Shown piece after piece: positions 8,787-17,419 of a DNA stretch of 55,683 bases. The notes beneath the pieces are model-generated. The model did not search any database. It worked only from the letters and a program-made list of their open reading frames with translations, and was not told the DNA's origin. Positions within the stretch are counted from its first letter, which is position 1. Each line of letters begins with the position of its first letter. A program made the position numbers and the translations under genes. The stretch is from an uncultured Lachnospiraceae bacterium (GTDB lineage: Bacteria > Bacillota > Clostridia > Lachnospirales > Lachnospiraceae), in NCBI GenBank assembly GCA_944380185.1, contig CALWGV010000036.1, positions 1-55,683 of the forward strand. The letters run 5' to 3'.

Positions 8787-9134
8787 TTATGTATCCAGAC
8801 TCAGGCTGATCTGAAGCGCCTCATCCACTTTATGCAGAAGGCCATCGTCCAGATGGCAGATTTTCTCTCTGAGACGCTGTTTATCCACCGTGCGCAGCTG
8901 CTCCAGGAGAATTACCGAATCCTTGGCCATGTCGCAGGCAGTGCAGGGCAGCTCGACATGGGTGGGAAGCTTGGCCTTGTTCATCCGCGAGGTGATCGCT
9001 GCACAGATCACTGTCGGGCTGTGCCGATTGCCCACATCATTCTGTATAATCAGCACCGGCCGAATGCCGCCCTGCTCTGATCCTACCACGGGCCGTAGAT
9101 CTGCATAATAAATATCACCGCGTCTGATCGTCAT
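8787..9134 (-). CDS. ndoA: MazF/PemK (EndoA-type) endoribonuclease toxin, without a visible antitoxin gene
   Basis: A 115-residue PemK-like mRNA interferase. Family features are [29 protein letters not shown], the catalytic-loop TSR and a C-terminal dimer helix. The start at [10 protein letters not shown] has GGAG 9 nt upstream (the site lies within a longer open frame). In Bacillus the antitoxin EndoAI gene directly precedes ndoA. Here the 172-bp gap back to acpS contains no ORF long enough: the ATG nearest the middle gives only about six codons. The toxin therefore appears solitary or controlled in trans. Confidence 0.92.
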   Translation of the reverse strand: MTIRRGDIYYADLRPVVGSEQGGIRPVLIIQNDVGNRHSPTVICAAITSRMNKAKLPTHVELPCTACDMAKDSVILLEQLRTVDKQRLREKICHLDDGLLHKVDEALQISLSLDT

Positions 9135-9306
9135 GCCTACACACTCCATTTCATGTCTTCTACCCGTAAGTATTTCCCATTTTTTCGTGTGTATTCCGCT
9201 GACCAATATCTTTATTTTTTTCTTTTCTTATTATTCTTTACTCTATTCTATGATATAGGAGGCAAAAGGTGTTTTGACCCCAATGATACCAGATTGCGAA
9301 GCGTCG

Positions 9307-9726
9307 CTAGTCCTTTAGGACTCTGCACTGCGCGCTCCCGCAATCTGCTCTTTCCGCAAAAGATATGCTCTCCGCCACTGCCGTTGCCATGGCCACCTCT
9401 CTGCCATGAGATATGGTGACCCACAGTCTGTCCGCTCCGATCTTGCGGCGTCTCATCTCGGCCCCTCCATGGAGATAGACCACAGGACCGCCGGCCTCGT
9501 CTCTGAGCACCTCAATATCTGCAGGACCAAAACCGACAAAACCTGTCCCCAGGGCCTTGGCCACCGCCTCCTTGGCGGCAAAATTTCCCGCCAGAGAGGC
9601 CGGGCTTTTCGCGAAGCGCGCTCTCTCCCGCTCTGTATATACCCGTGACAAAAAGGCCTGTGAAGCACAGGCCTTTTTTACTCGCTCAATCTCGATCACA
9701 TCGTTTCCAATTCCGCAGATCATCAC
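9307..9726 (-). CDS. acpS: Holo-[acyl-carrier-protein] synthase
   Basis: 4'-phosphopantetheinyl transferase (about 139 aa) that activates acyl carrier protein with CoA. Motifs are GIGNDVIEIERV at the N-terminus (Mg/CoA-binding Asp), FAAKEAVAKALGTG, and WVTISHGREVAMATAVAE near the C-terminus. It starts 10 bp after the rex stop, so rex-acpS form an operon. The last roughly 20 residues after the conserved end are variable. Confidence 0.95.
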   Translation of the reverse strand: MMICGIGNDVIEIERVKKACASQAFLSRVYTERERARFAKSPASLAGNFAAKEAVAKALGTGFVGFGPADIEVLRDEAGGPVVYLHGGAEMRRRKIGADRLWVTISHGREVAMATAVAESISFAERADCGSAQCRVLKD

Positions 9727-9736
9727 AGCTTCCCGA

Positions 9737-10414
9737 TCACTTTTTCTTATTGGCCGCCTCTGCCAGACGATAGGACAGCTGCATCAGGCTCTCCGACAGA
9801 TGGACATTCTCCACCACCACATCCGACGGCACATCCAGATCCAGATGGGCAAAATTCCAGATTGCCTTGATCCCGCAATCCACCAGAACCTTCGTAACCT
9901 CCACGGCCGCCTCCTTGGGAATCGTCAGCACGGCGATCTTGATGTCATTTTTATGGAGGAAATCGGCCAGCTCATCGGTATGAAGGACAGGTATCCCTCT
10001 CACCTGCGTTCCCACCTTCTCCGGGTTCACATCAAAGATGGCCTTGGTCACAAAACCGCGATTTTCAAAGTTCTGGTAATTCGCCAGAGCCTGCCCGAAG
10101 TTGCCGCAGCCGATGATGACCATGCTGTTCTCATGATCCAATCCCAGGATCTTGGAGATCTCCTGATACAAGTAAGCCACATTGTAGCCATAGCCCTGCT
10201 GGCCGAAACCGCCGAAGTTATTCAAATCCTGACGAATCTGAGAAGCCGTCACATTCATACGGACGCTCAGCTCCTGGGAAGAAATTCTCTCCACTCCCTG
10301 CGCCATCAAATCACCCAGATATCTGTGGTATCTGGGAAGTCTCTTGATTACTGCACTTGATATTTCTTTGTTCTCCACTGTAAGTACTCCATTCCCCGCG
10401 TCCTGTGCGGACAT
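9737..10414 (-). CDS. rex: Redox-sensing transcriptional repressor Rex
   Basis: Repressor that senses the NADH/NAD ratio and controls fermentation genes in Gram-positive bacteria. It has an N-terminal winged helix (about 15-85: AVIKRLPRYHRYLGDL, SSQELSVRMNVTASQIRQDL) and a C-terminal Rossmann domain (VIIGCGNFGQAL), 225 aa in all. The annotated start is the first in-frame ATG; MTASQ-type internal starts would remove the DNA-binding domain. It is followed at 10 bp by acpS. A consensus promoter precedes it, and a single TTGTTAA Rex-like half-site lies near 10428, inside the leader. Confidence 0.96.
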   Translation of the reverse strand: MSAQDAGNGVLTVENKEISSAVIKRLPRYHRYLGDLMAQGVERISSQELSVRMNVTASQIRQDLNNFGGFGQQGYGYNVAYLYQEISKILGLDHENSMVIIGCGNFGQALANYQNFENRGFVTKAIFDVNPEKVGTQVRGIPVLHTDELADFLHKNDIKIAVLTIPKEAAVEVTKVLVDCGIKAIWNFAHLDLDVPSDVVVENVHLSESLMQLSYRLAEAANKKK

Positions 10415-10450
10415 ATTTCAAGTCGCTTGTTAAGCCTATTATCTCTTCTT

Positions 10451-10479
10451 ATTATATCGGTGTAAAAAAGCAATGTCAA
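10451..10479 (-). promoter_or_regulatory. Consensus sigma-A promoter for rex-acpS
   Basis: Minus-strand TTGACA, 17-bp spacer, TATAAT: a perfect match in both hexamers, about 37 bases upstream of the rex start codon. Confidence 0.85.
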
Positions 10480-10570
10480 CTGCTTCACACACAAACTATC
10501 CCTCTCCAGCCCCCGAATTTACAGTCTTTTCACATCTTCGGGCGTTTTTTCCGCCCCACAGCGCCGGCAG

Positions 10571-11587
10571 TCATCCCATCAGACTCTCCTGCACCGGCGA
10601 CAGATCCCGATTCACCGGCTCGTAGAACCGGCGGCGTATCTCTTCCATGTCCGAAGTCTGCCCTAACAGCCACATCAGCTTAGTCACCACCGCCTCCACC
10701 GTCATGTCGTAGGACTGCAGCAGAAACGGACAGTGCATCACCTTCTGTCCCACGGCGTAAATATCCATATCGCTGCCCTCGAACAGGACCTGCGTAGTCA
10801 CCACCACCAGCTTGCCCCGAGATGAAAGCCGCTCTACCTCCTCCAGAAAATTGCGCTGATCCACAAAAGGGACGCCGCCCACACCGTAGCTCTCGATCAC
10901 GATCACATCATAGCGGGCGCCCACATACTCCAGCACATCCGGATTCAGCCCCGGAATCAACTTAAGCAGAAAGACCGAAGGGCGCACCCTGTCATAAAAG
11001 ACCGGACCGCCGGGGCAGACCTGTTCCGGGAAATACCGTACCACCCGTCCATCGTAGATCTGTGCTGCCGCCGGATGATTGACACTCTCAAAAGCATCGT
11101 AGCTTTTGCTTCGGATCTTGCGGGCCCGGGTGCCAAAGATAGCCTTGCCGTCAAACACCAGATATACCCCCGCCATATGCTCCTGGCAGGCCAGGACGAA
11201 GCTGTCAGTCAGATTTTTGACAGCATCCGTGACCGGGTAATCGATGGGCTTCTGGGAACCGGTCAGCACAATAGGCTTGTCCGGATTTTGAATCAGATAA
11301 GACAGCGCTGACGCTGTGTACGCCATGGTGTCCGTGCCGTGTGTCAGTACAAAGCCGTCATATCGGTCATAATTCTCCCGGATCACCTGCACCATCTGGA
11401 TCCAGTTCTCCGGCTGCAGGTTGGTGCTGTCTATGTTCAGAATGGAGACCGCCTCCGGCTCGCAGAAACGCCTGATCTGCGGCGCCGCATCCAAAAGCTC
11501 CTCCGGCTTTGCCGCCGGGGTGAGTCCCTCCCCCGTGTCCCGGGAAGCGATGGTTCCTCCGGTTGTGATCAGCAATATCTTCTTCAT
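10571..11587 (-). CDS. ansA: L-asparaginase, type I (cytoplasmic)
   Basis: Hydrolyses L-asparagine to aspartate and ammonia. Both catalytic loops are intact: TTGGTIAS at residues 7-14 and THGTDTMAYTASALSY further in, with the TGSQKPID and VKNLTDSF (Lys) segments also present. Length 338 aa matches cytoplasmic AnsA types; there is no signal peptide. It is transcribed alone, divergent from the ABC-F gene. It provides a standard for the divergent relative at 48479-49480. Confidence 0.94.
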   Translation of the reverse strand: MKKILLITTGGTIASRDTGEGLTPAAKPEELLDAAPQIRRFCEPEAVSILNIDSTNLQPENWIQMVQVIRENYDRYDGFVLTHGTDTMAYTASALSYLIQNPDKPIVLTGSQKPIDYPVTDAVKNLTDSFVLACQEHMAGVYLVFDGKAIFGTRARKIRSKSYDAFESVNHPAAAQIYDGRVVRYFPEQVCPGGPVFYDRVRPSVFLLKLIPGLNPDVLEYVGARYDVIVIESYGVGGVPFVDQRNFLEEVERLSSRGKLVVVTTQVLFEGSDMDIYAVGQKVMHCPFLLQSYDMTVEAVVTKLMWLLGQTSDMEEIRRRFYEPVNRDLSPVQESLMG

Positions 11588-11600
11588 GTCAAATTCACCT

Positions 11601-11629
11601 TTACCTTATCTCTGTATTTATGATATACT
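11601..11629 (+). promoter_or_regulatory. Probable promoter for the ABC-F gene
   Basis: TTACCT, 17-bp spacer, TATACT with an extended-10 TG. This gives a leader of about 125 nt before the ATG at 11761, long enough for attenuation, although I see no terminator in it. Confidence 0.5.
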
Positions 11630-11760
11630 CGTCTATGCGGCGCAAGCTGACTTTCCAGACCGACATGCGAACAGCCGGCGTCTAAAACTTTCCAAGCCCG
11701 ACGCCCATCAACAGTATACGCAAATTTTGTGAAACACACAAGCCAGGGAGGAAAATTTTC

Positions 11761-13671
11761 ATGATTTTATCCTGCAATCAGATCAATAAGGCTTTTTTGG
11801 ATAAAGACATCCTCTGCGATGCCAGCTTTTTTATCGAAGATCGGGAGAAGGCGGCCATTGTCGGCATTAACGGGGCCGGCAAGAGTACGCTTCTCAAAAT
11901 CATCACTGGACAACTGCCGGCCGACAGCGGTCAGGTAGTCCTCGCCAAGGGAAAAACCATGGGGTATCTGGCTCAGCATCAGGACGTGGAAGACTCCCAT
12001 ACCATCTATGAGGCAGTGATGGAGGCGAAGAAGGACATTTTTGAGCTGGAGGAGAAGATCCGCCGTATGGAAGAGCAGATGCCTCAGACCTCCGGCGAGG
12101 AGCTCACCCGGCTGATGAACAGCTACAGCCAGGCCACCCATCGATTCGAGGAAGCCGGAGGCTATGCCCTGCGCAGCGAGATTACCGGCATACTCAAAGG
12201 TCTGGGCTTTGATGAAACGGAATTTGACAAACCGATTTCCGCCCTGTCCGGCGGTCAGAAGACCCGTGTATCCCTGGGCAAGCTCCTGCTCTCCAAGCCG
12301 GACATTATTCTGTTGGACGAGCCTACCAACCATCTGGACTTAAACTCCATTGCCTGGCTGGAAACCTTTCTTCTAAACTATCCCGGCGCCGTCGTCATCG
12401 TGGCCCACGACCGATATTTCCTGGACCGGGTAGTCACCAAGGTGATCGAGATCGACAACACCCATGTGTCCGTCTTCCAGGGCAATTACTCCGACTACGC
12501 CCAAAAGAAGGCCATGCTGCGGGAAGCCCAGCTGAAGGCCTATTTGAATCAGCAGGCGGAGATCAAACATCAGGAGGAGGTCATCGCCAAGCTGCGTTCC
12601 TTCAATCGGGAGAAATCCATCAAGCGAGCGGAGAGCCGCGAGAAAATGCTGAACAAGATCGACCGGCTGGAAAAGCCCTTCGAGGTAAAGGCTGACATGT
12701 CCGTCCGCTTCACCCCCAGCATCATCAGCGGCAACGATGTGCTGACCATCCGCGGCCTGAAAAAATCCTACGGCGCTCACACTCTTTTTTCCGATGTGGA
12801 TATCGATATCCGCCGAGGCGAACGAGTAGCCGTCATCGGCAACAACGGTACGGGCAAAACCACCCTTCTGAAAATCATCAACGGTCTGGTAACGCCCGAG
12901 TGCGGCAGTGTCGTCACCGGAACCAATGTGCACATCGGCTATTATGACCAGGAATATCAGGTGCTGCACATGGACAAAACCCTGTTTGAAGAGATTCTGG
13001 ATGAACATCCTTCCATGACCAACACCGAGATCCGCAGTCTCTTAGCTGCCTTTCTCTTTACCGGCGACGATGTGTTTAAAAAGATCGCCGATCTAAGCGG
13101 CGGAGAACGGGGACGGGTATCCTTGGCCAAGCTGATGCTCTCCGAGGCCAACTTCCTGATTCTGGACGAGCCTACCAACCACCTGGACATGGTGTCCAAG
13201 GAAGTCCTGGAAAAAGCCCTCACGCAGTACACCGGCACTGTGCTCTATGTCTCCCATGACCGCTATTTCATCAACAAGACAGCCACCCGGATTCTGGATC
13301 TGGATCACGGTCATTTTGTCAATTATATCGGGAATTACGATTACTATCTGGAGAAACGGGCGGAGGCAGCCGCCTCTGCCCAGGCCGCCGGTGAAAATCA
13401 ACCCCGGCAGGAGAGCGCTGTCAAGCTGGACTGGAAAGCCCAGAAGGAACAGCAGGCCAAAGAGCGCAAGCGCAAAAATGATCTGGCCCGGTGCGAAGAG
13501 GAAATTGCCCGGCTGGAAGAAGAGATCGCCGCGCTGGACACAGAGATGGCCCTTCCCGAAGTGTCCACCAGCCCCTCCAAGCTTCTGGAACTGAGTGAAA
13601 AACAGCAAAAAAAGAGGGAACGCCTGGACTCCCTCTATGAGCAATGGGAAAAGCTGGAGAGCGGGGAATAA
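11761..13671 (+). CDS. ABC-F family ribosome-associated ATPase
   Basis: Cytoplasmic protein (636 aa) with two ABC ATPase domains and no membrane segments. Walker A motifs are GINGAGKST (about 35) and GNNGTGKTT (about 360); signatures are ALSGGQKTRVSLGKLLL and DLSGGERGRVSLAKLML; both have Walker B LDEPTNHLD. Between them lies the charged linker (P-site tRNA-interaction motif region, about 245-310, rich in K/R/E). A C-terminal coiled coil follows. ABC-F proteins rescue or tune stalled ribosomes, and some give antibiotic resistance; this one resembles the housekeeping YdiF/YfmR-like group. Start ATG preceded by AGGGAGG. Confidence 0.93.
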   Translation: MILSCNQINKAFLDKDILCDASFFIEDREKAAIVGINGAGKSTLLKIITGQLPADSGQVVLAKGKTMGYLAQHQDVEDSHTIYEAVMEAKKDIFELEEKIRRMEEQMPQTSGEELTRLMNSYSQATHRFEEAGGYALRSEITGILKGLGFDETEFDKPISALSGGQKTRVSLGKLLLSKPDIILLDEPTNHLDLNSIAWLETFLLNYPGAVVIVAHDRYFLDRVVTKVIEIDNTHVSVFQGNYSDYAQKKAMLREAQLKAYLNQQAEIKHQEEVIAKLRSFNREKSIKRAESREKMLNKIDRLEKPFEVKADMSVRFTPSIISGNDVLTIRGLKKSYGAHTLFSDVDIDIRRGERVAVIGNNGTGKTTLLKIINGLVTPECGSVVTGTNVHIGYYDQEYQVLHMDKTLFEEILDEHPSMTNTEIRSLLAAFLFTGDDVFKKIADLSGGERGRVSLAKLMLSEANFLILDEPTNHLDMVSKEVLEKALTQYTGTVLYVSHDRYFINKTATRILDLDHGHFVNYIGNYDYYLEKRAEAAASAQAAGENQPRQESAVKLDWKAQKEQQAKERKRKNDLARCEEEIARLEEEIAALDTEMALPEVSTSPSKLLELSEKQQKKRERLDSLYEQWEKLESGE

Positions 13672-13683
13672 ATCCCCGCTCTC
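13657..13683. terminator. Shared convergent terminator overlapping the ABC-F stop codon
   Basis: GAGAGCGGGG pairs with CCCCGCTCTC around a 7-base loop that contains the ABC-F stop codon. It is followed by TGGTTTTATT on the plus strand and by AGCTTTT on the minus strand, so it can serve both convergent genes. Confidence 0.75.
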
Positions 13684-13688
13684 TGGTT

Positions 13689-13967
13689 TTATTGCTGTCT
13701 CTCACCGCCCGGACTGTTTTCCCGAATCAGGTTCTCCTTCTGTTCCTTGGTCATGTGCTTGATCTCCCATTCCCGCCGCATGGCTTCATGCCTGGTGGCA
13801 TAGACCTCGTGATAAACCAGTTCTACTGGCCGGTGCGCCCGGGTATACCGACCGCCGTTTCCGCTCTGGTGAGATTTCACCCGTTTATCCAGATCATTGG
13901 TCCAGCCGGTGTACAGAGAGTCATCGCTGCAGCGCAGCATATATACGTAATTCTGTTGGCTTTCCAT
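13689..13967 (-). CDS. GIY-YIG nuclease-fold protein (UPF0213/YhbQ-like)
   Basis: Small protein (92 aa) made of one GIY-YIG domain. YVYMLRCSDDSLYTGWTND carries the YVY/YTG signature; downstream are R, H-Y and E (EVYATRHEAMRREWEIKHM) active-site positions. Members of this group are thought to act in DNA repair, but biological roles are poorly known. Last gene before the shared terminator; it starts 26 bp after the stop of the citrate-synthase-like gene. Confidence 0.9.
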   Translation of the reverse strand: MESQQNYVYMLRCSDDSLYTGWTNDLDKRVKSHQSGNGGRYTRAHRPVELVYHEVYATRHEAMRREWEIKHMTKEQKENLIRENSPGGERQQ

Positions 13968-13993
13968 TTTTTCTCATCTTTTCTTCTATCCGC

Positions 13994-15394
13994 TTATCTT
14001 TTATCCGGCGTCTCCTCACCCAGGGCCTCGCAGCCTTTCTTTATCATCGCCAGAAGCTCTTCATCGGAGAGCACCGTCACCCGGCCGTCTTCATACTCAC
14101 GGTCCACCCAGTCCTTCAGGAGCCGGACAAGAGGCGAAGCCTTATCGTATTTCTTCTCCTCCGGCAGCCTGTAATACCCGTTGATCCACACGGCAATGCC
14201 TGCCAGCCCTGAAGTGCTGGAGACGGAAACCAGAGGCGGCCGGTCCAGGAATTTTCCCGTGTCAAAAATATTGTAGATCTCCTCGTTTTTCATCAATCCA
14301 TCGGCATGGATGCCAGCCCGCGTCACATTGAAATTCCGCCCCACAAAAGGAGTCTGGTCCGGGATGTGATAGCCCAGCTCTTTTTCATAATACTCAGCCA
14401 GCTCTGTGATCACCCTGGTATCCATGCCGTCCAGCGTCCCCTTCAGCTGAGCATATTCAAAAACCATGGCCTCCAGGGGGGTATTGCCCGTGCGCTCTCC
14501 GATACCGAAAAGCGAACAGTTGACGCCGCAGCAGCCGTAGATCCAGGCAGTAGTGGCATTGGACACCGCTTTGTAAAAATCGTTATGCCCATGCCATTCG
14601 ATCTGCTCTGAGGGCACTCCCGCGTGAGTGTACAGGCCATAGATGATCCCCTGGACTGACCGGGGCAGGACGCTGCCCGCATAATTGACGCCAAAGCCCA
14701 TGGTATCACAGGCGCGGATTTTGATCGGGATCCCATACTCCTCCTGCAGCTTCATCAGCTCCAGACAGAAGGGAATCACAAAGCCAAAAATATCCGAGCG
14801 GGTGATATCCTCCAGATGACAGCGGGGACGTACGCCGATCTCCAGGCAGTCCCTCACGATCTGCAGATAATGCTCCATGGCCTGACGGCGATTCATCTTC
14901 ATTTTATAGAAGATGTGATAGTCCGAACAGCTGACCAGTATTCCCGTCTCCTTCAGGCCGATATCCTTTACCAGCTGAAAATCTGCCTTATTGGCCCGAA
15001 TCCAGGACGTGATCTCCGGATATTCGTAGCCTCTCTCCATACATTTATATAGAGCATCCCGGTCCTTTTTGCTGTACAGAAAGAATTCGCTCTGGCGGAT
15101 CAGCCCCTTGGGGCCTCCCAGGCGGTGCAGATAATCGAAAATCGTCACAATCTGCTGCGGCGTATAGGGCGCTCTCGACTGCTGCCCATCTCTGAACGTG
15201 GTGTCGGTAATCCAAATCTCCTCAGGCATATTGTGCGGCACCACACGATTATTAAAGGCAATCTTGGGCACCTCATCATAGGGGAAAAGATTGTGGTAGG
15301 TGTTAGGTTCCTCCACATCCACCAGATGATAGATGTGTTCCGTAAGCTCCAGCAGATTTGTCTGACTGTTCATGACTACAGGCTGATTATCCAT
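13994..15394 (-). CDS. Re-citrate synthase-like / 2-isopropylmalate synthase-family enzyme
   Basis: Member of the DRE-TIM metallolyase family (466 aa), which condenses acetyl-CoA with a 2-oxoacid. The metal/substrate motif is DTTFRDGQQSRAPYT, near residue 65, and the HxH motif is EWHGHNDFYKA, with FGIGERTGNTPLEA after it. Unlike true LeuA, about 60 residues precede the barrel and there is no C-terminal leucine-sensing domain of normal length. That architecture, and remembered similarity to the Clostridium kluyveri Re-citrate synthase, suggest a citrate- rather than isopropylmalate-forming reaction (inference). Start MDNQPVV (15394) is set by AGAGGGGG; no leu genes are nearby. Confidence 0.75.
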   Translation of the reverse strand: MDNQPVVMNSQTNLLELTEHIYHLVDVEEPNTYHNLFPYDEVPKIAFNNRVVPHNMPEEIWITDTTFRDGQQSRAPYTPQQIVTIFDYLHRLGGPKGLIRQSEFFLYSKKDRDALYKCMERGYEYPEITSWIRANKADFQLVKDIGLKETGILVSCSDYHIFYKMKMNRRQAMEHYLQIVRDCLEIGVRPRCHLEDITRSDIFGFVIPFCLELMKLQEEYGIPIKIRACDTMGFGVNYAGSVLPRSVQGIIYGLYTHAGVPSEQIEWHGHNDFYKAVSNATTAWIYGCCGVNCSLFGIGERTGNTPLEAMVFEYAQLKGTLDGMDTRVITELAEYYEKELGYHIPDQTPFVGRNFNVTRAGIHADGLMKNEEIYNIFDTGKFLDRPPLVSVSSTSGLAGIAVWINGYYRLPEEKKYDKASPLVRLLKDWVDREYEDGRVTVLSDEELLAMIKKGCEALGEETPDKR

Positions 15395-15529
15395 GGCAAT
15401 ACCCCCTCTGCCGCTCTCATTCGGCAGCTGCTTTTTGTAAATTTTATCTCTGCGGCAAAAAACTGTCAATGTGTGATAGTTCCAAAAAAATGCGGCTCAT
15501 TTTTCTTTTTTGCGGCATTTTGACACCGG

Positions 15530-16402
15530 TTAACGCATCAATCTCTGCTGATCCAACACCCCCCAGCCCTGTTTTTCATCCGGCATATCCAACTTCACGC
15601 AGCTTTCCCTCAGCTTCAGCTTCACCTGTGCATTAGTCATCATCGGATATTTTTCCAGCAGGCAGCACACTGCCCCCGCGGCCAGCGGCGTAGCCATGGA
15701 GGTGCCGCTTTTTCTTGTGTAGGGCGCATCGGAGGCTCTCAGCATGCGATTGCAGGAGATAATCTCACAGCCCGGCGCCACCAGATCCGGCTTACAGATA
15801 CAGGCTGCCGTAGGTCCCCTGCCTGAATAATCCCGCATCCGGCTGCCGTCAATATGAGTCTCTCTGTCGTCATCACTGCAGCCTACGGTGATTAACTTGC
15901 GGCTGATTCCAGGTGCGGCGATCGTCATCGGCCCCGGCCCATTGTTGCCGGCAGCCGCCAGGACCACCATTCCTGCATCCCACAGCTTCTCCACGCCTCG
16001 CACCAGCTCACAGTCCTCTTCCATCCCCTCCTCCTCGAAGGCTCCCATAGATATATTTACCACTCTTATCCCCAGCCTCTCTTGATTGCGCAGGAGATAA
16101 TCCACTCCGGCCAGCACGTTGTCCACCGTTCCATTCCCCCGCCAGTCCAGCACCTTCACCACGATCAGGTGCGCTCCCGGGGCCGCCCCTGCATGCTTTC
16201 CTGCGGACATTCTCCCGTCTCCCGCAGCAATCCCCAGTATATGGGTGCCATGACCATTGTCGTCGTAGCACCTCTTTCTCCTTCGCACTATATCCTGAAA
16301 AGCCACCACCCGGTCCCGAAAATCAGGGTGCATAAAGGCTCCTGTGTCCATAACGGCCAGACCGATTCCTTTTCCTGTATACCTAGCCTGTCTGTCCTCC
16401 AT
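15530..16402 (-). CDS. Cytoplasmic subtilisin-like serine protease (S8)
   Basis: A 290-residue S8 peptidase with a complete triad: Asp19 (AVMDTG), His51 (NGHGTH) and Ser235 (SGTSMATP), plus oxyanion Asn153 (AAAGNNG). There is no signal peptide and no propeptide: the catalytic Asp comes only 18 residues after the start, which AGGAAG 5 nt upstream supports. This resembles intracellular subtilases rather than secreted ones, though it lacks even the short ISP N-terminal inhibitory extension. Divergent from the D-aminopeptidase gene. Confidence 0.92.
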   Translation of the reverse strand: MEDRQARYTGKGIGLAVMDTGAFMHPDFRDRVVAFQDIVRRRKRCYDDNGHGTHILGIAAGDGRMSAGKHAGAAPGAHLIVVKVLDWRGNGTVDNVLAGVDYLLRNQERLGIRVVNISMGAFEEEGMEEDCELVRGVEKLWDAGMVVLAAAGNNGPGPMTIAAPGISRKLITVGCSDDDRETHIDGSRMRDYSGRGPTAACICKPDLVAPGCEIISCNRMLRASDAPYTRKSGTSMATPLAAGAVCCLLEKYPMMTNAQVKLKLRESCVKLDMPDEKQGWGVLDQQRLMR

Positions 16403-16571
16403 ATTTTCTTCCTGAAAAAATGTCAATATTATAATATTCCGCGAAATAATGAATTGCGCCGGCATAATGGAGGTGATAAGATACAGACAGATTGTGATCC
16501 TGATTCTAATTTTGTTTTTTGAGACAGGTCAGATCAAATAGGGGAAATAAAAAAATAGAAGGAGGCTCTCA

Positions 16572-17363
16572 ATGAAAATCCTCATTATGGTAGACATGGA
16601 AGGCATAAGCGGAATAACCTCTCCCGACCAGGTAAATGCCGACAGCGGCCGTTACTATGCAGAGGGCCGGCAATACGCCACCTGGGAGACAAACGCCTGC
16701 ATAAAGGGCTGTTTCTCAGGCGGGGCTGATGAGGTAATTGTTCGCGACGCCCATATGTACGGCAAAAATTTGCTGTGGGAACAGCTGGATCCCCGCGCCC
16801 AGTATGTCTTTGGGCCCATCGGCGATATTCGCCTGCCGGATATCGAGGACTGCGACGGGGTAATTCTCCTCGGATACCATGCCATGGCCGGAACCCCTGC
16901 TGCTGTCCTGGAGCATACCATGAGCTCAGCTGGCTGGCAGAATTTAAAGGTCAACGGCGTGAATTTCGGAGAAATCGGCATAGATGCTGCTTATGCGGGC
17001 GAATACGGCGTGCCTGTGCTCCTGGTTTCCGGCGATGACAAATGCTGTGCCGAGGCCCGCAGCCTGATCCCCGGTCTGCTGACCGCCCAGGTCAAGAGAG
17101 CTCTCTCTCTGTCCGGCGCCAAACTTCTCTCCCGGGAAAATGCCCATACCCTGATCTGTGAGAAAAGTGCAGAGGCCGTAGGGCGCTGCTTCAGCCAAAA
17201 GCCTTTCGCCGTCTCCCACCCTGTGACTCTCACCCTGGAGGTTACGGAGCGTACCCCTCTTCCCTCCCTGCGAAACCGGCCATATATGAAACTTCTCAAC
17301 GGGCATACCATCGAAGTTACAGCAGACAATTTCGTGGACGCCTATTGGCGGCTTCTCTCCTGA
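16572..17363 (+). CDS. dppA: M55 family D-aminopeptidase
   Basis: Zinc aminopeptidase of the DppA family (263 aa). The N-terminal zinc motif is VDMEGISG, followed by RDAHMYGKN and LGYHAMAGT, with NGVNFGEIGIDAAYAG in the core. In Bacillus DppA trims D-Ala peptides, probably for recycling of peptidoglycan peptides; the physiological substrate here is unknown. AGAAGGAGG lies directly upstream of the ATG. It is monocistronic with a strong terminator, divergent from the subtilase gene. Confidence 0.92.
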   Translation: MKILIMVDMEGISGITSPDQVNADSGRYYAEGRQYATWETNACIKGCFSGGADEVIVRDAHMYGKNLLWEQLDPRAQYVFGPIGDIRLPDIEDCDGVILLGYHAMAGTPAAVLEHTMSSAGWQNLKVNGVNFGEIGIDAAYAGEYGVPVLLVSGDDKCCAEARSLIPGLLTAQVKRALSLSGAKLLSRENAHTLICEKSAEAVGRCFSQKPFAVSHPVTLTLEVTERTPLPSLRNRPYMKLLNGHTIEVTADNFVDAYWRLLS

Positions 17364-17374
17364 TATAGTATGAG

Positions 17375-17408
17375 AAAAACGGCTGATTTTTTTAAGTCAG
17401 CCGTTTTT
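17375..17408. terminator. Bidirectional rho-independent terminator
   Basis: AAAAACGGCTGA pairs perfectly with TCAGCCGTTTTT around a T-rich 10-base loop. It separates the convergent dppA and the DMT transporter gene, with T-runs in both directions. Confidence 0.9.
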
Positions 17409-17419
17409 CCGTGCATCTT

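Noticed and set aside
9135-9306. Possible MazE/EndoAI-like antitoxin upstream of the toxin
   Set aside because: Coding-strand reading frames are broken by stops within a few codons; only about six codons follow the ATG in the middle.
10415-10440. Rex autoregulatory operator
   Set aside because: Only one TTGTTAA half-site is present; the second half does not match, so it is mentioned but not called.
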